From: Halopiger xanaduensis SH-6
GTDB taxonomy: Archaea; Halobacteriota; Halobacteria; Halobacteriales; Natrialbaceae
DNA length: 64,000 bases
Reading direction: 5' to 3'
NCBI RefSeq assembly: GCF_000217715.1
Contig: NC_015666.1
Span: 880,270 to 944,269 of the forward strand
A model generated the notes under the pieces. That model saw only the letters and a program-made list of their open reading frames with translations. It ran no database searches and was not told the DNA's origin. Below are positions 48,982 to 58,371 of this stretch, in pieces. How positions within the stretch are numbered: the stretch's first letter is position 1; each line of letters starts with the position of its first letter. Position numbers and translations under genes: made by a program.

Positions 48982-49023
48982 CCGCGGCGCTGTCGGCGCT
49001 GCCGGCAACTCGATCCCCGACAC

Positions 49024-49347
49024 TCAGTCTCGCTCGTCGTCCTCGCCCGGCAGTCGACGAACCGCCTGCTCCCACCTGTCTTTGGCCGCCTGTCCGGGAT
49101 CCGCAAACGGATCGGACGTGATATCGTCGGCCGTCCCGAGGTGGGCCTGCCCGTCGCCGTCGGCCGGCCGCCGCCAGAGACCGACCGCAGTTGCGAGCAG
49201 CAACAACACGATCAGGACCGCAAACAGGATACTCCACGCGTTATCGTGGGGCAGCGCGACGAACAGCAGGACCAGCAGCAGTACGAGAAACTGGAGCGCG
49301 TGGAGGGCGCGACCGAGCGACCGGCGGATACACTCAAGACGACCCAT
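49024..49347 (-). CDS. Small two-helix membrane protein
   Basis: 107 aa, not recognised. Two membrane helices (about residues 15-32 and 38-57) form a hairpin. The C-terminal half is cytoplasmic and acidic with DPFADPGQAAKDRWEQAVRRLP, a predicted helix. It converges with the BofA-like gene, 42 bases apart. No homologous family can be named. Confidence 0.65.
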   Translation of the reverse strand: MGRLECIRRSLGRALHALQFLVLLLVLLFVALPHDNAWSILFAVLIVLLLLATAVGLWRRPADGDGQAHLGTADDITSDPFADPGQAAKDRWEQAVRRLPGEDDERD

Positions 49348-49510
49348 CGTTCGTGTCGCTCAACGAACTAGTGCCGCATAGGCTTTATCACAGCACCTCG
49401 AGCCGGCTACAACGACGAACTGCCTCGCTCGTACGGCGGGCAGTTCGCGAGTGCTCGCCGGCGGCAGACGCCTGTTCCGATCGAAACGACGGCTGCTGCC
49501 GGCTCAACGC

Positions 49511-49519
49511 TTTATTTTT
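49511..49519 (+). promoter_or_regulatory. TATA-like box of the 49539 gene
   Basis: TTTATTTTT, 20-28 bases before the ATG, predicts a leaderless transcript. Confidence 0.45.
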
Positions 49520-49538
49520 CCGGCGTCGTATCCGTGCT

Positions 49539-50066
49539 ATGCCGACCCACGTGAGCGAACGACAGGTCCGCTGGTGGCTCGACCGAAACGCCGTTCAGGA
49601 GATAACGGCACACACGCAGGAGGAGACGGAGTTCAACCTGCAGGTGACCCTCTCGAGCCTGCCGATCCACCTCATCAAGGAGGAGCCGAAGGGGCCGGTC
49701 CGGGTCGTCGGCCGCAGCGGGCTCGACAGCGAGCGGGCCAGACGGCTCGTGCGCGACGACGGACAACGCGCGGAACTGTTGAGTCAGATCGGACCGGTGC
49801 TCGCGACGACGCCCGGATTCTACACGTTCCTCGACGAGGAGAGCCGGGGCTGCGAACTTCGCGAGGCCGAGACGCTCCAGATGGAGCACCGGATCTATCC
49901 CGACGGCGCGTCCCAACAGGCGCTGATGGACAGCGTGATGGCCATCGCCACCGGAATGCGGTATCTCCAGAACTTGCTGGCCGCCTCGAACCCTCAAACT
50001 CCCCGAGAACCGCCCGGTTCGAACCGACTCGAGAGCGACAGCGAGAGCGCGAGCGAAGAGGACTGA
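49539..50066 (+). CDS. Hypothetical soluble protein
   Basis: 175 aa, not recognised. N-terminal half: VSERQVRWWLDRNAV and TEFNLQVTLSSLPIHLIKEEPKGPVRVVG, an alpha-beta arrangement. C-terminal half: a long helix ending SVMAIATGMRYLQNLL, then a disordered acidic tail. The start is supported by the TATA-like box; the longer upstream frame crosses the divergent promoter. It ends six bases from the convergent helicase gene. Confidence 0.72.
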   Translation: MPTHVSERQVRWWLDRNAVQEITAHTQEETEFNLQVTLSSLPIHLIKEEPKGPVRVVGRSGLDSERARRLVRDDGQRAELLSQIGPVLATTPGFYTFLDEESRGCELREAETLQMEHRIYPDGASQQALMDSVMAIATGMRYLQNLLAASNPQTPREPPGSNRLESDSESASEED

Positions 50067-50072
50067 CGCCGC

Positions 50073-52139
50073 TCAGAGATCGTCGTCCCGAAGCTCGATG
50101 TCGGCGACGAGGTCGTAGGGGTGGGCGTCCTTCCGAATTCCGTCGACGAGGGTGAAGGCCTCGCCGGGCTCGAGGAAGTGTTGGGTGATGACCTGGCCGA
50201 GCGGCGTCGGTTCGAAGCCGTCGATGAAGTCGTACTGCAGCAGCTTGCCGATGGCGTGTTTCGTCGGCACTTCGCCGAGCATGCGGTCATTCAACGCCTT
50301 CGCGGCCTTGCCGCCGACCGCGATGTTGGCCAGGGTCTCCTCGACGGCGGCGGCCTCGTCGTAGTGGGTCATCACCGACTCCATCTCGCCCTTGAGCAGT
50401 TTGAACGCGATCTCGTCCTCGGTCCCCTCCATCGAGTTGTGGTAGGCGCAGTCGGGTTCGACGAGGACGTACACCTTCCCCTTGTCGTGGTAGTCGGGCC
50501 GGCCCGCGCGGCCAAGCATCTGGTGGAACTCCTGGACGGAGAGCCACTCGATACCCATCGCCAGCGAGTCGAAGACGACCTGCGAAGCGGGGAAGTCGAC
50601 CCCGGCTGCGAGCGCCGCGGTCGTGACGACCGCCGATAGCTCCTGCTCGCCGAACTGGCGTTCGACCTTCTTCCGGCGTTTGTAGTCCAGCCCGGCGTGG
50701 TACGGGGCGGAGGAGTACTCCAACTTGCGCGAAATCTCGTGACACCGTCGTCGGGAGTTGGTGAAGATAATCGTCTGGCCCCGGTACCCCTTCGAGGACT
50801 TGGTGTCGAACTCGCGTTTGACGAGTTTGTTCTCGATGCGGACCTTCTCCTGGCCGTCGGCGAAGGTGACGTGGCGCTCGATCGGCACCGGCCGCTCCTC
50901 GAACTCGATGAGTGTCGACTCGAGGACGTCCGCGAGCTGTTCGGGGTTGCCGACGGTCGCCGAGAGGTAGATCCACTGGGCGCCCCCGTAGTCGTCGCGC
51001 CGTTTCGCGCGCTGCTCGCAGGTGTACTTGAGCCGCGAAATGAGGCCGTCGAGTCGGTGGCCTCGGTCTTCCTCCTTCAAGGTGTGAACCTCGTCGATGA
51101 CGACGGTCCCGATGTCGCCCATGTCCTTGCCGGTCCGGAGGGCGTGGTCGATCCCCTCGTAGGTGCCGACGATGACGTCGGCGTTCGGGTCGAACTGGTT
51201 GCCGTTGTCGGCGATCCGGCTCGCCCCGACGCGGATGGAGACGTCGACGAGGTGGCCGTACTCGTCCTGGAAGTCCTCGTACTTCTGGTTGGCAAGCGCG
51301 ACCAGCGGGACGAGAAAGAGCATCTTCCCCTTCCCGTTCAAGACCCGGTTGATGCCGGCCATCTCGCCGACCAGGGTCTTCCCGGTCGCCGTCGCGGAGA
51401 CGACCATCTGGTCGTCGCCGTCGAACAGGCCGTTCTCCACCGAGAGACTCTGGACGGGCAGCAGCGTCTCGAATCGGTCCTCGAGCAGGTTCTGCAGGCC
51501 CGGATGGAGATTCAGGGAGTCGACCGGGACGGGATCGATCTCGTCGGTCGTCGCCGAGATCGTATCGAACTTCGTCAGGTCGGGGTCGAGTTGCCCCTTG
51601 AGCAGGTTGACGATCCGCTCTAAGTCCTGCACCTCGAGCATGAGGTCCTCGAGACGCTCTTTGGCGGCGCCGGTGACCGCACCGCCGCCCGAGAACGACA
51701 GTTGGCGCTCGAGTTCCTGACGCGCGCAGTCCTGACAGATCCAGTCGTTGTCGTCCTTGACGGCGGTTTCGGTCGTGATCGGCGAGTACCGGCCAGCCGA
51801 GGCGCAGTACCGGCAGGTCCGGACGGCCTTGGCCTTGTCCTCGAGCTGGTAGCCCGCGAGCATCTCGGTGAGCTCGCGGCGCTTCTCGGCGGAGGTCTGT
51901 TCAGAAATGCGGATCCGCTTGGCGCGGCGGGCGAGTTCGACGAACTCGTCGGGCTGGCGGGGCTCCTCGCTCGAGCCCTGCTTGAGGCGGAACTTGGCGG
52001 GTCGGGGACCGGCCGACGTCTCCGAGAGGACGAGCTTCGCCCGGAACAGCCGCTCGCCGTCGCGCTGGACGACGATCAGGTAATCGTCACCCGTCTCGTG
52101 GCAGAAGATCGTTTCGACCTGCTGGACCTGCTTCGACAC
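50073..52139 (-). CDS. Ski2-like DEAD/DEAH-box helicase with zinc finger
   Basis: 688 aa from a GTG start. A N-terminal beta domain (VQQVETIFCHETGDDYLIVV) and a zinc finger (CRYC and CQDC, residues 109-138) precede the helicase core: Walker A SATATGKT (about 248-255), DEVH (349-352), SAT motif LSATVGN, and motif VI QMLGRAGRP. A C-terminal helical domain follows. The GTG is preferred over an ATG 45 codons upstream, since those codons are low complexity and cross a promoter-like region. Likely RNA or DNA unwinding in turnover or repair. Confidence 0.88.
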   Translation of the reverse strand: MSKQVQQVETIFCHETGDDYLIVVQRDGERLFRAKLVLSETSAGPRPAKFRLKQGSSEEPRQPDEFVELARRAKRIRISEQTSAEKRRELTEMLAGYQLEDKAKAVRTCRYCASAGRYSPITTETAVKDDNDWICQDCARQELERQLSFSGGGAVTGAAKERLEDLMLEVQDLERIVNLLKGQLDPDLTKFDTISATTDEIDPVPVDSLNLHPGLQNLLEDRFETLLPVQSLSVENGLFDGDDQMVVSATATGKTLVGEMAGINRVLNGKGKMLFLVPLVALANQKYEDFQDEYGHLVDVSIRVGASRIADNGNQFDPNADVIVGTYEGIDHALRTGKDMGDIGTVVIDEVHTLKEEDRGHRLDGLISRLKYTCEQRAKRRDDYGGAQWIYLSATVGNPEQLADVLESTLIEFEERPVPIERHVTFADGQEKVRIENKLVKREFDTKSSKGYRGQTIIFTNSRRRCHEISRKLEYSSAPYHAGLDYKRRKKVERQFGEQELSAVVTTAALAAGVDFPASQVVFDSLAMGIEWLSVQEFHQMLGRAGRPDYHDKGKVYVLVEPDCAYHNSMEGTEDEIAFKLLKGEMESVMTHYDEAAAVEETLANIAVGGKAAKALNDRMLGEVPTKHAIGKLLQYDFIDGFEPTPLGQVITQHFLEPGEAFTLVDGIRKDAHPYDLVADIELRDDDL

Positions 52140-52300
52140 GATACCGGGTACGGGCGCGCGGTATTTCAGCGGTTCGGACTGGTCCGATCGGGAACCGTCC
52201 CGCGGTCGTTCGGACGATTGCGTACCCCTCCGGTCCGGTATATAGGCGTACGGAACACTCTTACCAACGTACATGAGACGGGTGTCGAATCCTCAACCAG

Positions 52301-54844
52301 ATGAGGTTGAATCCGTGGGAGTACGTTCCTGGTGTTCGGCGCCGTTACGCGCTCCGGTTCGTGGCTGCACTGATCGTCGTGGTTCTGGTCGTCGGGGCCT
52401 TCGGCGGGGTCATCTACGCGCACACCGGCGCGGAGCTCGAGTCCGACGTCGAGTCCCAGCTCGTCTCCGATGCACAAAAGGACGCGAGCCGGCTCGATAC
52501 CTGGTTCGATTCGACCGGCCGGTACGTGGACTCGCTCGTCCGCTCGTCGACGTTTCGGAACGGCGATCGGTTCGCCGTCGCCGACTCGTTATACCGAATG
52601 ACCGATCGGACGGCGTTCGACGGCGCCTACTACGTCAACTACGAGACGGGGGAAGTCGACGCCAAGTCCGGAACCGATGCGGCCCTCGAGGGCGGACAGG
52701 TGAGCGATGCGGTCGACGACCGGCTCGCGACCGCGACCGAATCGCCGTCGCAGGTCACTTTCTCCGAACCGTTCGAGACCGAGGACGGCCGGCCCGCGAT
52801 GCTCGTGATCGGCATGTCCAGCGCCGACCACGCGGTGGTCGGGCTGGTCGATCTCGGATCGCTGTCCCAGTATATGGTCGGGACGGACGCGAGCGACGAC
52901 GTGGTCGTCGTCGATCAGTCGGGAACGACCGTCCTCGCCGCGGACCGCTCGCGGCTGTTGCAGGAGGACGCGATCGATCCGACGGAGATCGGCACCGGAT
53001 CCGGCACGACGTCGTTCGACGCGGGCGGCACCGAGACCGTCGCCGGCTACGCGGGCCTCGAAACCGAACAGCAGGATTGGACGCTGACGACCCGCGTGCC
53101 CGCCGGCGAGGCCTACTCGCTGCAGTCGGACATCTCGAACCAGATCCTCTCGATGATCGGCGTCGTCTTCGCCAGCATGCTGTTGCTCGGGGCGACCGTC
53201 GGCCGCACCACCGCGGGCTCGCTCCGACACCTCTCCGAGCGGGCGGCCGCCATCGAGGACGGCGACCTCGAGGAGTCGGTCGAGTCCGACCGCAGCGACG
53301 AACTCGGCGAACTCCACCGGTCGATCGACCGGATGCGCCGCTCGCTGCGCGATCGACTCGAGGAGGCCGAACGCGAGCGCGAGCGGGCCGAGTCGGCCCT
53401 GCAGGACGCGGAGGAAGCCCGCGAGGAGGCCGAGCAAGCCCGCGCCGAGTCCGAGGCGTTCTCTCGGCGCCTCGAGGAAACCGCCGACGACTACGGCGAG
53501 GCGATGCGGGCCTGCGCCGACGGCGACCTCACGCGCCGGCTCGAGTCCGACGACGAGAGCGAGGCGATGGCGACGATCGCCGCCGAGTTCAACGCGATGA
53601 TGGACGATATCGAGGCGACGCTCGCGGCGACGCGAGCGTTCGCCGACGCAGTCGACGAGGCGGCCGATTCGACGGCGGAGGGCGTCGTCGAGGTGCGGTC
53701 GGCCTCCGAGCAGGTGGCGACGTCGGTTCAGCAGATCGCCGACGGTGCGGACCGCCAGAGCGGCCAACTGACGACGATCGGCGGCGAGATCGACGACCTC
53801 TCGACGACGACCGAGGAGATCGCCGCAACCGCATCGGACGTCGCTACGCTCGCCGAGCGCACCGCCCGGACCAGTTCGGCCGCTCGCGAATCGGCGACGA
53901 GCGCCATCGACGGCATGAACGCCATCGAGGACGAGGCCGCGGCTGCCGTCGACGAGGTCGAGCAACTCGAGGCCGAGATCGACGCGATCGACGACCTGCT
54001 CGAGTTCATCCGCGAGGTCGCGCAGGAAACGAACATGCTCGCGCTGAACGCCAACATCGAGGCCGCACGTGCGGACGCCGCGGATGCCGGCTTTGCCGTC
54101 GTCGCCGACGAGGTCAAGTCCCTCGCGGAGGACACCCAGGGGGCCGCTGACGACGTCGAGGAGCGCCTCGAGCGGGTGCGCGGGCAGGCCGAGCAGGTCG
54201 CCGCCGTGGTCCGGCAGACGGACGCGCGGATCGGGGACCACCGAGGCGCGGTCGAAGACGCGATCGGCTCGATCGAGGAAATCTCGGAGTACGCGGCCGA
54301 GACCAACGACGGCATCCAGCAGATTTCCTCGGCGACCCAGCAACAGGCCGCCGCGACCCAGGAGATCGTCTCGATGGCCGACGACGTGACGGCGATCAGC
54401 GAGGAGACCAGCGCCGAGGCGCAGACGGCCGCCGCGGCCGCCGAAGAGCAGACGTCGTCGCTGACGGACGTCTCACACACCGCAACCGCGCTGTCCGAGC
54501 AGGCTCGAGAACTCGCGGACGCCGTCGGGAAGTTCGAGGTGTCGGCTGAACCCGATGCGATCGCAGGTCCTGACTCCCCGCTGCCGGCCGCCGACGCGAC
54601 CGGTGACGATAGGGCTACTCCGGATGCGGGTGCGCCAGTGATCGACGTTGAGGCACAGCCCCAGCCGGCCGCGGTGCCGGCTGACGAGCACGACGCGCCC
54701 GACGAATCCAACGGGCACGACGATGACGACACCTCTCAGGGGTCGACATCGGATGCCGATCGCGATTCGGATTCGGACGCGAACTCGGAACCGGACTCTC
54801 CCTCGGAATCCGACGATTCGAACACGTTCACGTGGTCCGACTAA
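52301..54844 (+). CDS. Methyl-accepting chemotaxis transducer (Htr-type)
   Basis: 847 aa. TM1 (about residues 20-40), an extracytoplasmic Cache-like sensor (about 45-275), TM2 (about 283-303), HAMP domain, a coiled coil (EEAERERERAESALQDAEE), then the methyl-accepting signalling domain (about 440-720) with the conserved tip EVAQETNMLALNANIEAARA. A C-terminal tail of about 120 residues is Asp/Ser/Pro-rich and probably disordered. It signals to CheA/CheW, not encoded here. Ligand unknown. It is divergent from the helicase. Confidence 0.95.
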   Translation: MRLNPWEYVPGVRRRYALRFVAALIVVVLVVGAFGGVIYAHTGAELESDVESQLVSDAQKDASRLDTWFDSTGRYVDSLVRSSTFRNGDRFAVADSLYRMTDRTAFDGAYYVNYETGEVDAKSGTDAALEGGQVSDAVDDRLATATESPSQVTFSEPFETEDGRPAMLVIGMSSADHAVVGLVDLGSLSQYMVGTDASDDVVVVDQSGTTVLAADRSRLLQEDAIDPTEIGTGSGTTSFDAGGTETVAGYAGLETEQQDWTLTTRVPAGEAYSLQSDISNQILSMIGVVFASMLLLGATVGRTTAGSLRHLSERAAAIEDGDLEESVESDRSDELGELHRSIDRMRRSLRDRLEEAERERERAESALQDAEEAREEAEQARAESEAFSRRLEETADDYGEAMRACADGDLTRRLESDDESEAMATIAAEFNAMMDDIEATLAATRAFADAVDEAADSTAEGVVEVRSASEQVATSVQQIADGADRQSGQLTTIGGEIDDLSTTTEEIAATASDVATLAERTARTSSAARESATSAIDGMNAIEDEAAAAVDEVEQLEAEIDAIDDLLEFIREVAQETNMLALNANIEAARADAADAGFAVVADEVKSLAEDTQGAADDVEERLERVRGQAEQVAAVVRQTDARIGDHRGAVEDAIGSIEEISEYAAETNDGIQQISSATQQQAAATQEIVSMADDVTAISEETSAEAQTAAAAAEEQTSSLTDVSHTATALSEQARELADAVGKFEVSAEPDAIAGPDSPLPAADATGDDRATPDAGAPVIDVEAQPQPAAVPADEHDAPDESNGHDDDDTSQGSTSDADRDSDSDANSEPDSPSESDDSNTFTWSD

Positions 54845-54978
54845 CGAGTGCTTGAGTGGCACCGTTGATTGGTGATGCAGTTTTGGCTGGGCGACGTGCC
54901 ACAGTAGGTAAAATCGCAGCGAGAAAAACGCGAAAGAGACGGCCCACCGGAGCCGTGCGACGGTCGCGGACCGTCGAC

Positions 54979-56154
54979 TTAGAAGTTCCCGTTGACGATG
55001 TCGCTGACCTCCTGCCGGTCGAACAGTTCCTCGTCGACGCCGTAGAGATCCCGGGCTGCGCGCTCGGTCAGCACGAGGTTCGCGATCGGTCCCTGGTAGA
55101 GCGGGCCGCCGCGGTAGACGTCGCCGTTCTGGACGGCCGTCAGGTCGCTGGCAACGTTGTGGTTTTCCATCTCCGCGACGACCTGATTCTGGAACTCCTC
55201 GTCGCTCAGGGACTCGTTGCTCGGCCCGCGGAGCACGAGGACGTCGGGATCGATCTCGAGCAGGTTCTCGTAGTCGATCGTCCCGCGATCGTCGGTGAAG
55301 TCCGAAACGCCCGCCTCGCTCAGCGCGTCGCCGACGCCGAGGTCGCGCCACTGTTTGTAGCTCGTCCCCTCGTCGATGGTGTAGGGATAGAACGTGTCGT
55401 CGCCGGCCGGCCACACGATCGCAACGTCCGGCCGCTCGTCTTCCGGCGGGACGATGGCCTCGACTTCGTCCTGGAACCCGTCGTGGAGCGACGCGAAGGC
55501 CTCGTACCGTTCCTGCTCCTGGAAGACTTCCGCTAGCTTCTCGAAGGCCTCGTACAGCGTGAGGAACTCGTAGTCGTGCCAACCGTAGTCCCGCGAGAAG
55601 ATACTGTTGCCGAAGAAGGGCGCGCCCATCGATTCGATCTGGTCGATATCGTCCTGATCCCAGTCCCCGCGGTTGATGAGGAAGTTCGGGTCCATGACGA
55701 ACACGTCGACCTGTTCGCTGAGTTCGATGAACTCCTCGGGGTCGAGTTCGTCGTCCCAGAGCGCGTCGATCTCGCTCTTATCGACGCTGACGTCGGGGAT
55801 TTCGTCGTAGTACTGCGTGTGATAGCGATCGGTAAGGTAGACGGCCTCGGGCGGTTGTTGCCCGAGCGCGATGCCCATGTCGGCCCAGCTGCCGTTGTTG
55901 GCCGCCCACGTTTCCGGAACGGAATCGAACTCGACGGTGCCGACCGGCTCCATCGTCACGGAGTAGCTCTCGCTCGAGCCGTTTCCGTTGCCGCTGTTGT
56001 CACCGTTTCCGCTTTCGGTATCGCCGTTCCCGTTTCCGTTGCCGTCGCCATTGCCGTTTCCGTCGCTCGTACACCCGGCAATGAGGCCCGCCCCGGCAAC
56101 TGTTGCGCTCGTTCGAAGAATCGCTCGTCTCGTTCGGTGGCTGTCGTCAGTCAT
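54979..56154 (-). CDS. Iron-siderophore ABC transporter substrate-binding lipoprotein
   Basis: 391 aa. A twin-arginine and lipobox signal (RTRRAILRTSATV, then LIAGC) and a Gly/Asn/Asp-rich linker. The FecB/TroA-type fold follows (VGTVEFDSVPETWAANNG, then DPDVLVLRGPSNES and VQNGDVYRGGPLYQG). It captures ferric-siderophore or a similar compound outside the membrane and delivers it to the permease. It is last in the permease-ATPase-binding-protein order, with its own iron-box promoter. Confidence 0.92.
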   Translation of the reverse strand: MTDDSHRTRRAILRTSATVAGAGLIAGCTSDGNGNGDGNGNGNGDTESGNGDNSGNGNGSSESYSVTMEPVGTVEFDSVPETWAANNGSWADMGIALGQQPPEAVYLTDRYHTQYYDEIPDVSVDKSEIDALWDDELDPEEFIELSEQVDVFVMDPNFLINRGDWDQDDIDQIESMGAPFFGNSIFSRDYGWHDYEFLTLYEAFEKLAEVFQEQERYEAFASLHDGFQDEVEAIVPPEDERPDVAIVWPAGDDTFYPYTIDEGTSYKQWRDLGVGDALSEAGVSDFTDDRGTIDYENLLEIDPDVLVLRGPSNESLSDEEFQNQVVAEMENHNVASDLTAVQNGDVYRGGPLYQGPIANLVLTERAARDLYGVDEELFDRQEVSDIVNGNF

Positions 56155-56159
56155 TACGC

Positions 56160-56175
56160 TTTAGGCTTGCCTAAA
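56160..56175. promoter_or_regulatory. Iron box upstream of the substrate-binding protein gene
   Basis: TTTAGGC-TT-GCCTAAA, a perfect palindrome with 7-bp arms, sits 5 bases before the start codon, between the likely TATA element and the coding region. DtxR-type iron regulators of haloarchaea bind sequences of this pattern. A bound repressor would block transcription initiation when iron is plentiful. Confidence 0.75.
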
Positions 56176-56201
56176 AGTAGAAAAGCGTTCCGGTATCGCC
56201 C

Positions 56202-57155
56202 TTACTCGTTGTCAGATTGCAGCGCTCGCTTGGGGAGCACCTGCAGTTCGGGATCGTAGGCGACGGTCGCCTCGACCTCGAACACGTCCGCGAGCAACTG
56301 CTCGGTGACGATCTCCTCCGGCGGGCCCCAGTCGTACAGTTCGCCGTCGCGCATCGCGATGAGGTAGTCCGCGAACCGCGCGGCTTGGGAAATGTCGTGG
56401 AGCACGACCGCGACGGTGACGCCCTTCTCCTCGTTCAGCTGGCGGATCGTCTCGAGGACGCGGAACTGGTGGTGGAGATCGAGGAAGGTCGTCGGCTCGT
56501 CCAGCAGGAGGATGTCCGTATCCTGGGCCAGCACCATCGCGATCCAGGCGAGTTGTTTCTGGCCGCCGCTGAGTTGGCCGAGTTCGGAATCGCGGAGGTG
56601 CTCGACGCCTGCCAACTCGAGGGCGCGTTCGACCGCCTCGCGGTCCTCCGGGGAGACGCTGTCGAAGAATCCGCGGTGCGGATAGCGACCGTGGTAGACC
56701 AGGTCCTCGACGGTGATCCCGCTGACCGAGTCGTTCTCCTGGGAGAGGAGGCCGAGTTCGCGCGCGAGTTCGGGCCGATCGAACGACTGGAGGTCCTCCC
56801 CGCGCAACCGAACGACGCCCGTATCCGGCTCGAGGTGCTTCGAGAGCGCCTTCAGCATCGTGCTCTTGCCGCTGCCGTTGGGGCCGACGAGGGCGGTGAT
56901 CTCGCCCTCCGGCACGTCCAGGCGCGTACAGTCGACGATGGTCTCGTCGCTGCCGGGGTAGCTCAACTCGAGGCTGTCGCCGACGAGGGCGCTCTTGGCG
57001 TCGTCGTCGTGGCCGCCGGTCGTCGTCTTGCCATCGGCAGCGGTGTCGGCGATGTCGAGGTTCGTCTCGGCGTCCGCGTCGCGTGCGCTGTGCCCTGTCG
57101 ATGCGTCGGCGTCCGGGTCGACGTTCGTGTCGGTCATGGTACTCGGATCCGTCAT
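56202..57155 (-). CDS. Iron-siderophore ABC transporter ATP-binding protein
   Basis: 317 aa. After a disordered acidic lead of about 60 residues, the FecE-like domain has Walker A VGPNGSGKST, signature QLSGGQKQLAWIAMVLAQ, Walker B DILLLDEPTTFLDLHHQ and H-loop VVLHDISQAARF. It pairs with the permease and binding protein in this operon. The start codon overlaps the stop of the permease gene by one base (TAATG), giving translational coupling. A second ATG six codons later is also possible. Confidence 0.95.
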   Translation of the reverse strand: MTDPSTMTDTNVDPDADASTGHSARDADAETNLDIADTAADGKTTTGGHDDDAKSALVGDSLELSYPGSDETIVDCTRLDVPEGEITALVGPNGSGKSTMLKALSKHLEPDTGVVRLRGEDLQSFDRPELARELGLLSQENDSVSGITVEDLVYHGRYPHRGFFDSVSPEDREAVERALELAGVEHLRDSELGQLSGGQKQLAWIAMVLAQDTDILLLDEPTTFLDLHHQFRVLETIRQLNEEKGVTVAVVLHDISQAARFADYLIAMRDGELYDWGPPEEIVTEQLLADVFEVEATVAYDPELQVLPKRALQSDNE

Positions 57156-58261
57156 TAGAGTTCACCCATCGATCGCTGTTTGCGCATCAGATAGAGGAAG
57201 TACGGCCCGCCGAGCAGGCCGGTGACGACGCCGACCGGCATCTGGACGCCGCCGAGCGCGAGGCGGGCGCCGACGTCGGCGGCGACCATCAGCGCCGGCC
57301 CGGCGAACAGACAGCCGACCATCAGCTGACGGTAGTCGCTCCCGACGGTGTTGCGGACGATGTGGGGCACGACGAGGCCGAAGAAGCTGACGATCCCGGC
57401 GACGGAGATCGCGACGCTGGCGGCCAGGATGGCCACGCCCGACAGCAGGAACCGCACCATCTCGACGCGCATCCCGAGCGAGCGGGCGGTCTGCTCGCCG
57501 AGCAGCAAGACGTTGAGCTGTCGAGCCCCGGCCATCGCGAGCACGATCGCGATGATGGCCGGGATGGTGGCGATGCGGACCTCGTCCCAGCCGGTGCCGG
57601 TCAGCGAGCCGGTCAGCCAGGCGATCGCGGTCTGGACGACGCCGATGTCGTCGGCGAAGAAGAACAGCCCCTGCTGGAGCGACTGGAAGACCATGTTGAC
57701 GATGACGCCGGCCAGCACCAGTCGAACGGGGCTCGTGCCGTCTTTCCAGGCGATCAGGTAGACGACGAGGAACGCGATCGTTCCGCCGAGTGCGGCGATA
57801 AGCGGCAGGAGCGGCGCGAGGCCGCTGAAGACGACCAGCGTCGCGAGCACGGCGAACCCGGCGCCGGAGCTCACGCCCAGCACGAAGGGGCTGGCCAGTT
57901 CGTTGCGCGTCACCGCCTGGAAGATCGCACCCGACACCGCCAGCGTCGTCCCGGCGATAATCGCGACGAACACCCGCGGGAGCCGGATGTTCCAGACGAC
58001 GATGCTGTTCCTGCTCATCTCGGGCAGTTCGCCCCCGAACAGGAACGCGTTCCACGCCTGCCGGTTGAACACGACCGCCGGATCGACGACCGCTCGCCAG
58101 GCCTCCCCGATCGTCATCGAGTACGATCCGAAGCTCACCTGTACCAGTCCCGCGACGACGGTGATAACCGCGCTCGCGAGACAGAACAGGACGAGCGTCC
58201 CGGTGAACCATCCCTCCTGCTCACGGGCTGCGTGAGCCCCCGCCGAGTGCGATCCTGCCAT
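57155..58261 (-). CDS. Iron-siderophore ABC transporter permease (FecCD family)
   Basis: 368 aa with nine to ten membrane helices. FecCD hallmarks: NIRLPRVFVAIIAGTTLAVSGAIFQAVTRNELASPFVLGVSSGAGF in helices 2-4 region, SLTGTGWDEV in the middle, and LGMRVEMVRFLLSGVAI and GLVVPHIVR near the end. It forms the channel with two copies (a homodimer) or a partner not seen here. It is the first gene of the operon and starts 5 bases after an iron box. Confidence 0.95.
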   Translation of the reverse strand: MAGSHSAGAHAAREQEGWFTGTLVLFCLASAVITVVAGLVQVSFGSYSMTIGEAWRAVVDPAVVFNRQAWNAFLFGGELPEMSRNSIVVWNIRLPRVFVAIIAGTTLAVSGAIFQAVTRNELASPFVLGVSSGAGFAVLATLVVFSGLAPLLPLIAALGGTIAFLVVYLIAWKDGTSPVRLVLAGVIVNMVFQSLQQGLFFFADDIGVVQTAIAWLTGSLTGTGWDEVRIATIPAIIAIVLAMAGARQLNVLLLGEQTARSLGMRVEMVRFLLSGVAILAASVAISVAGIVSFFGLVVPHIVRNTVGSDYRQLMVGCLFAGPALMVAADVGARLALGGVQMPVGVVTGLLGGPYFLYLMRKQRSMGEL

Positions 58262-58266
58262 TCGTA

Positions 58267-58282
58267 TTTAGGTGTGCCTAAA
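58267..58282. promoter_or_regulatory. Iron box upstream of the siderophore permease operon
   Basis: TTTAGG-TGTG-CCTAAA, 6-bp arms, 5 bases before the permease start codon. It mirrors the box at 56160-56175 in both sequence and position, so both transcription units of the importer appear to be iron-regulated. Confidence 0.75.
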
Positions 58283-58371
58283 GAGTGTTTAGTAGTTGCG
58301 ATTCCACCCAGCAGCCTGGAAGAAGCTCGGTTCGATAGGGCGATCGATGCGCTCAAGCGACACTGTCCGAG

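Noticed and set aside
55980-56065. GGAAAC-like short repeats in the substrate-binding protein gene
   Set aside because: They encode the Gly/Asn/Asp linker after the lipobox and have no independent role visible.
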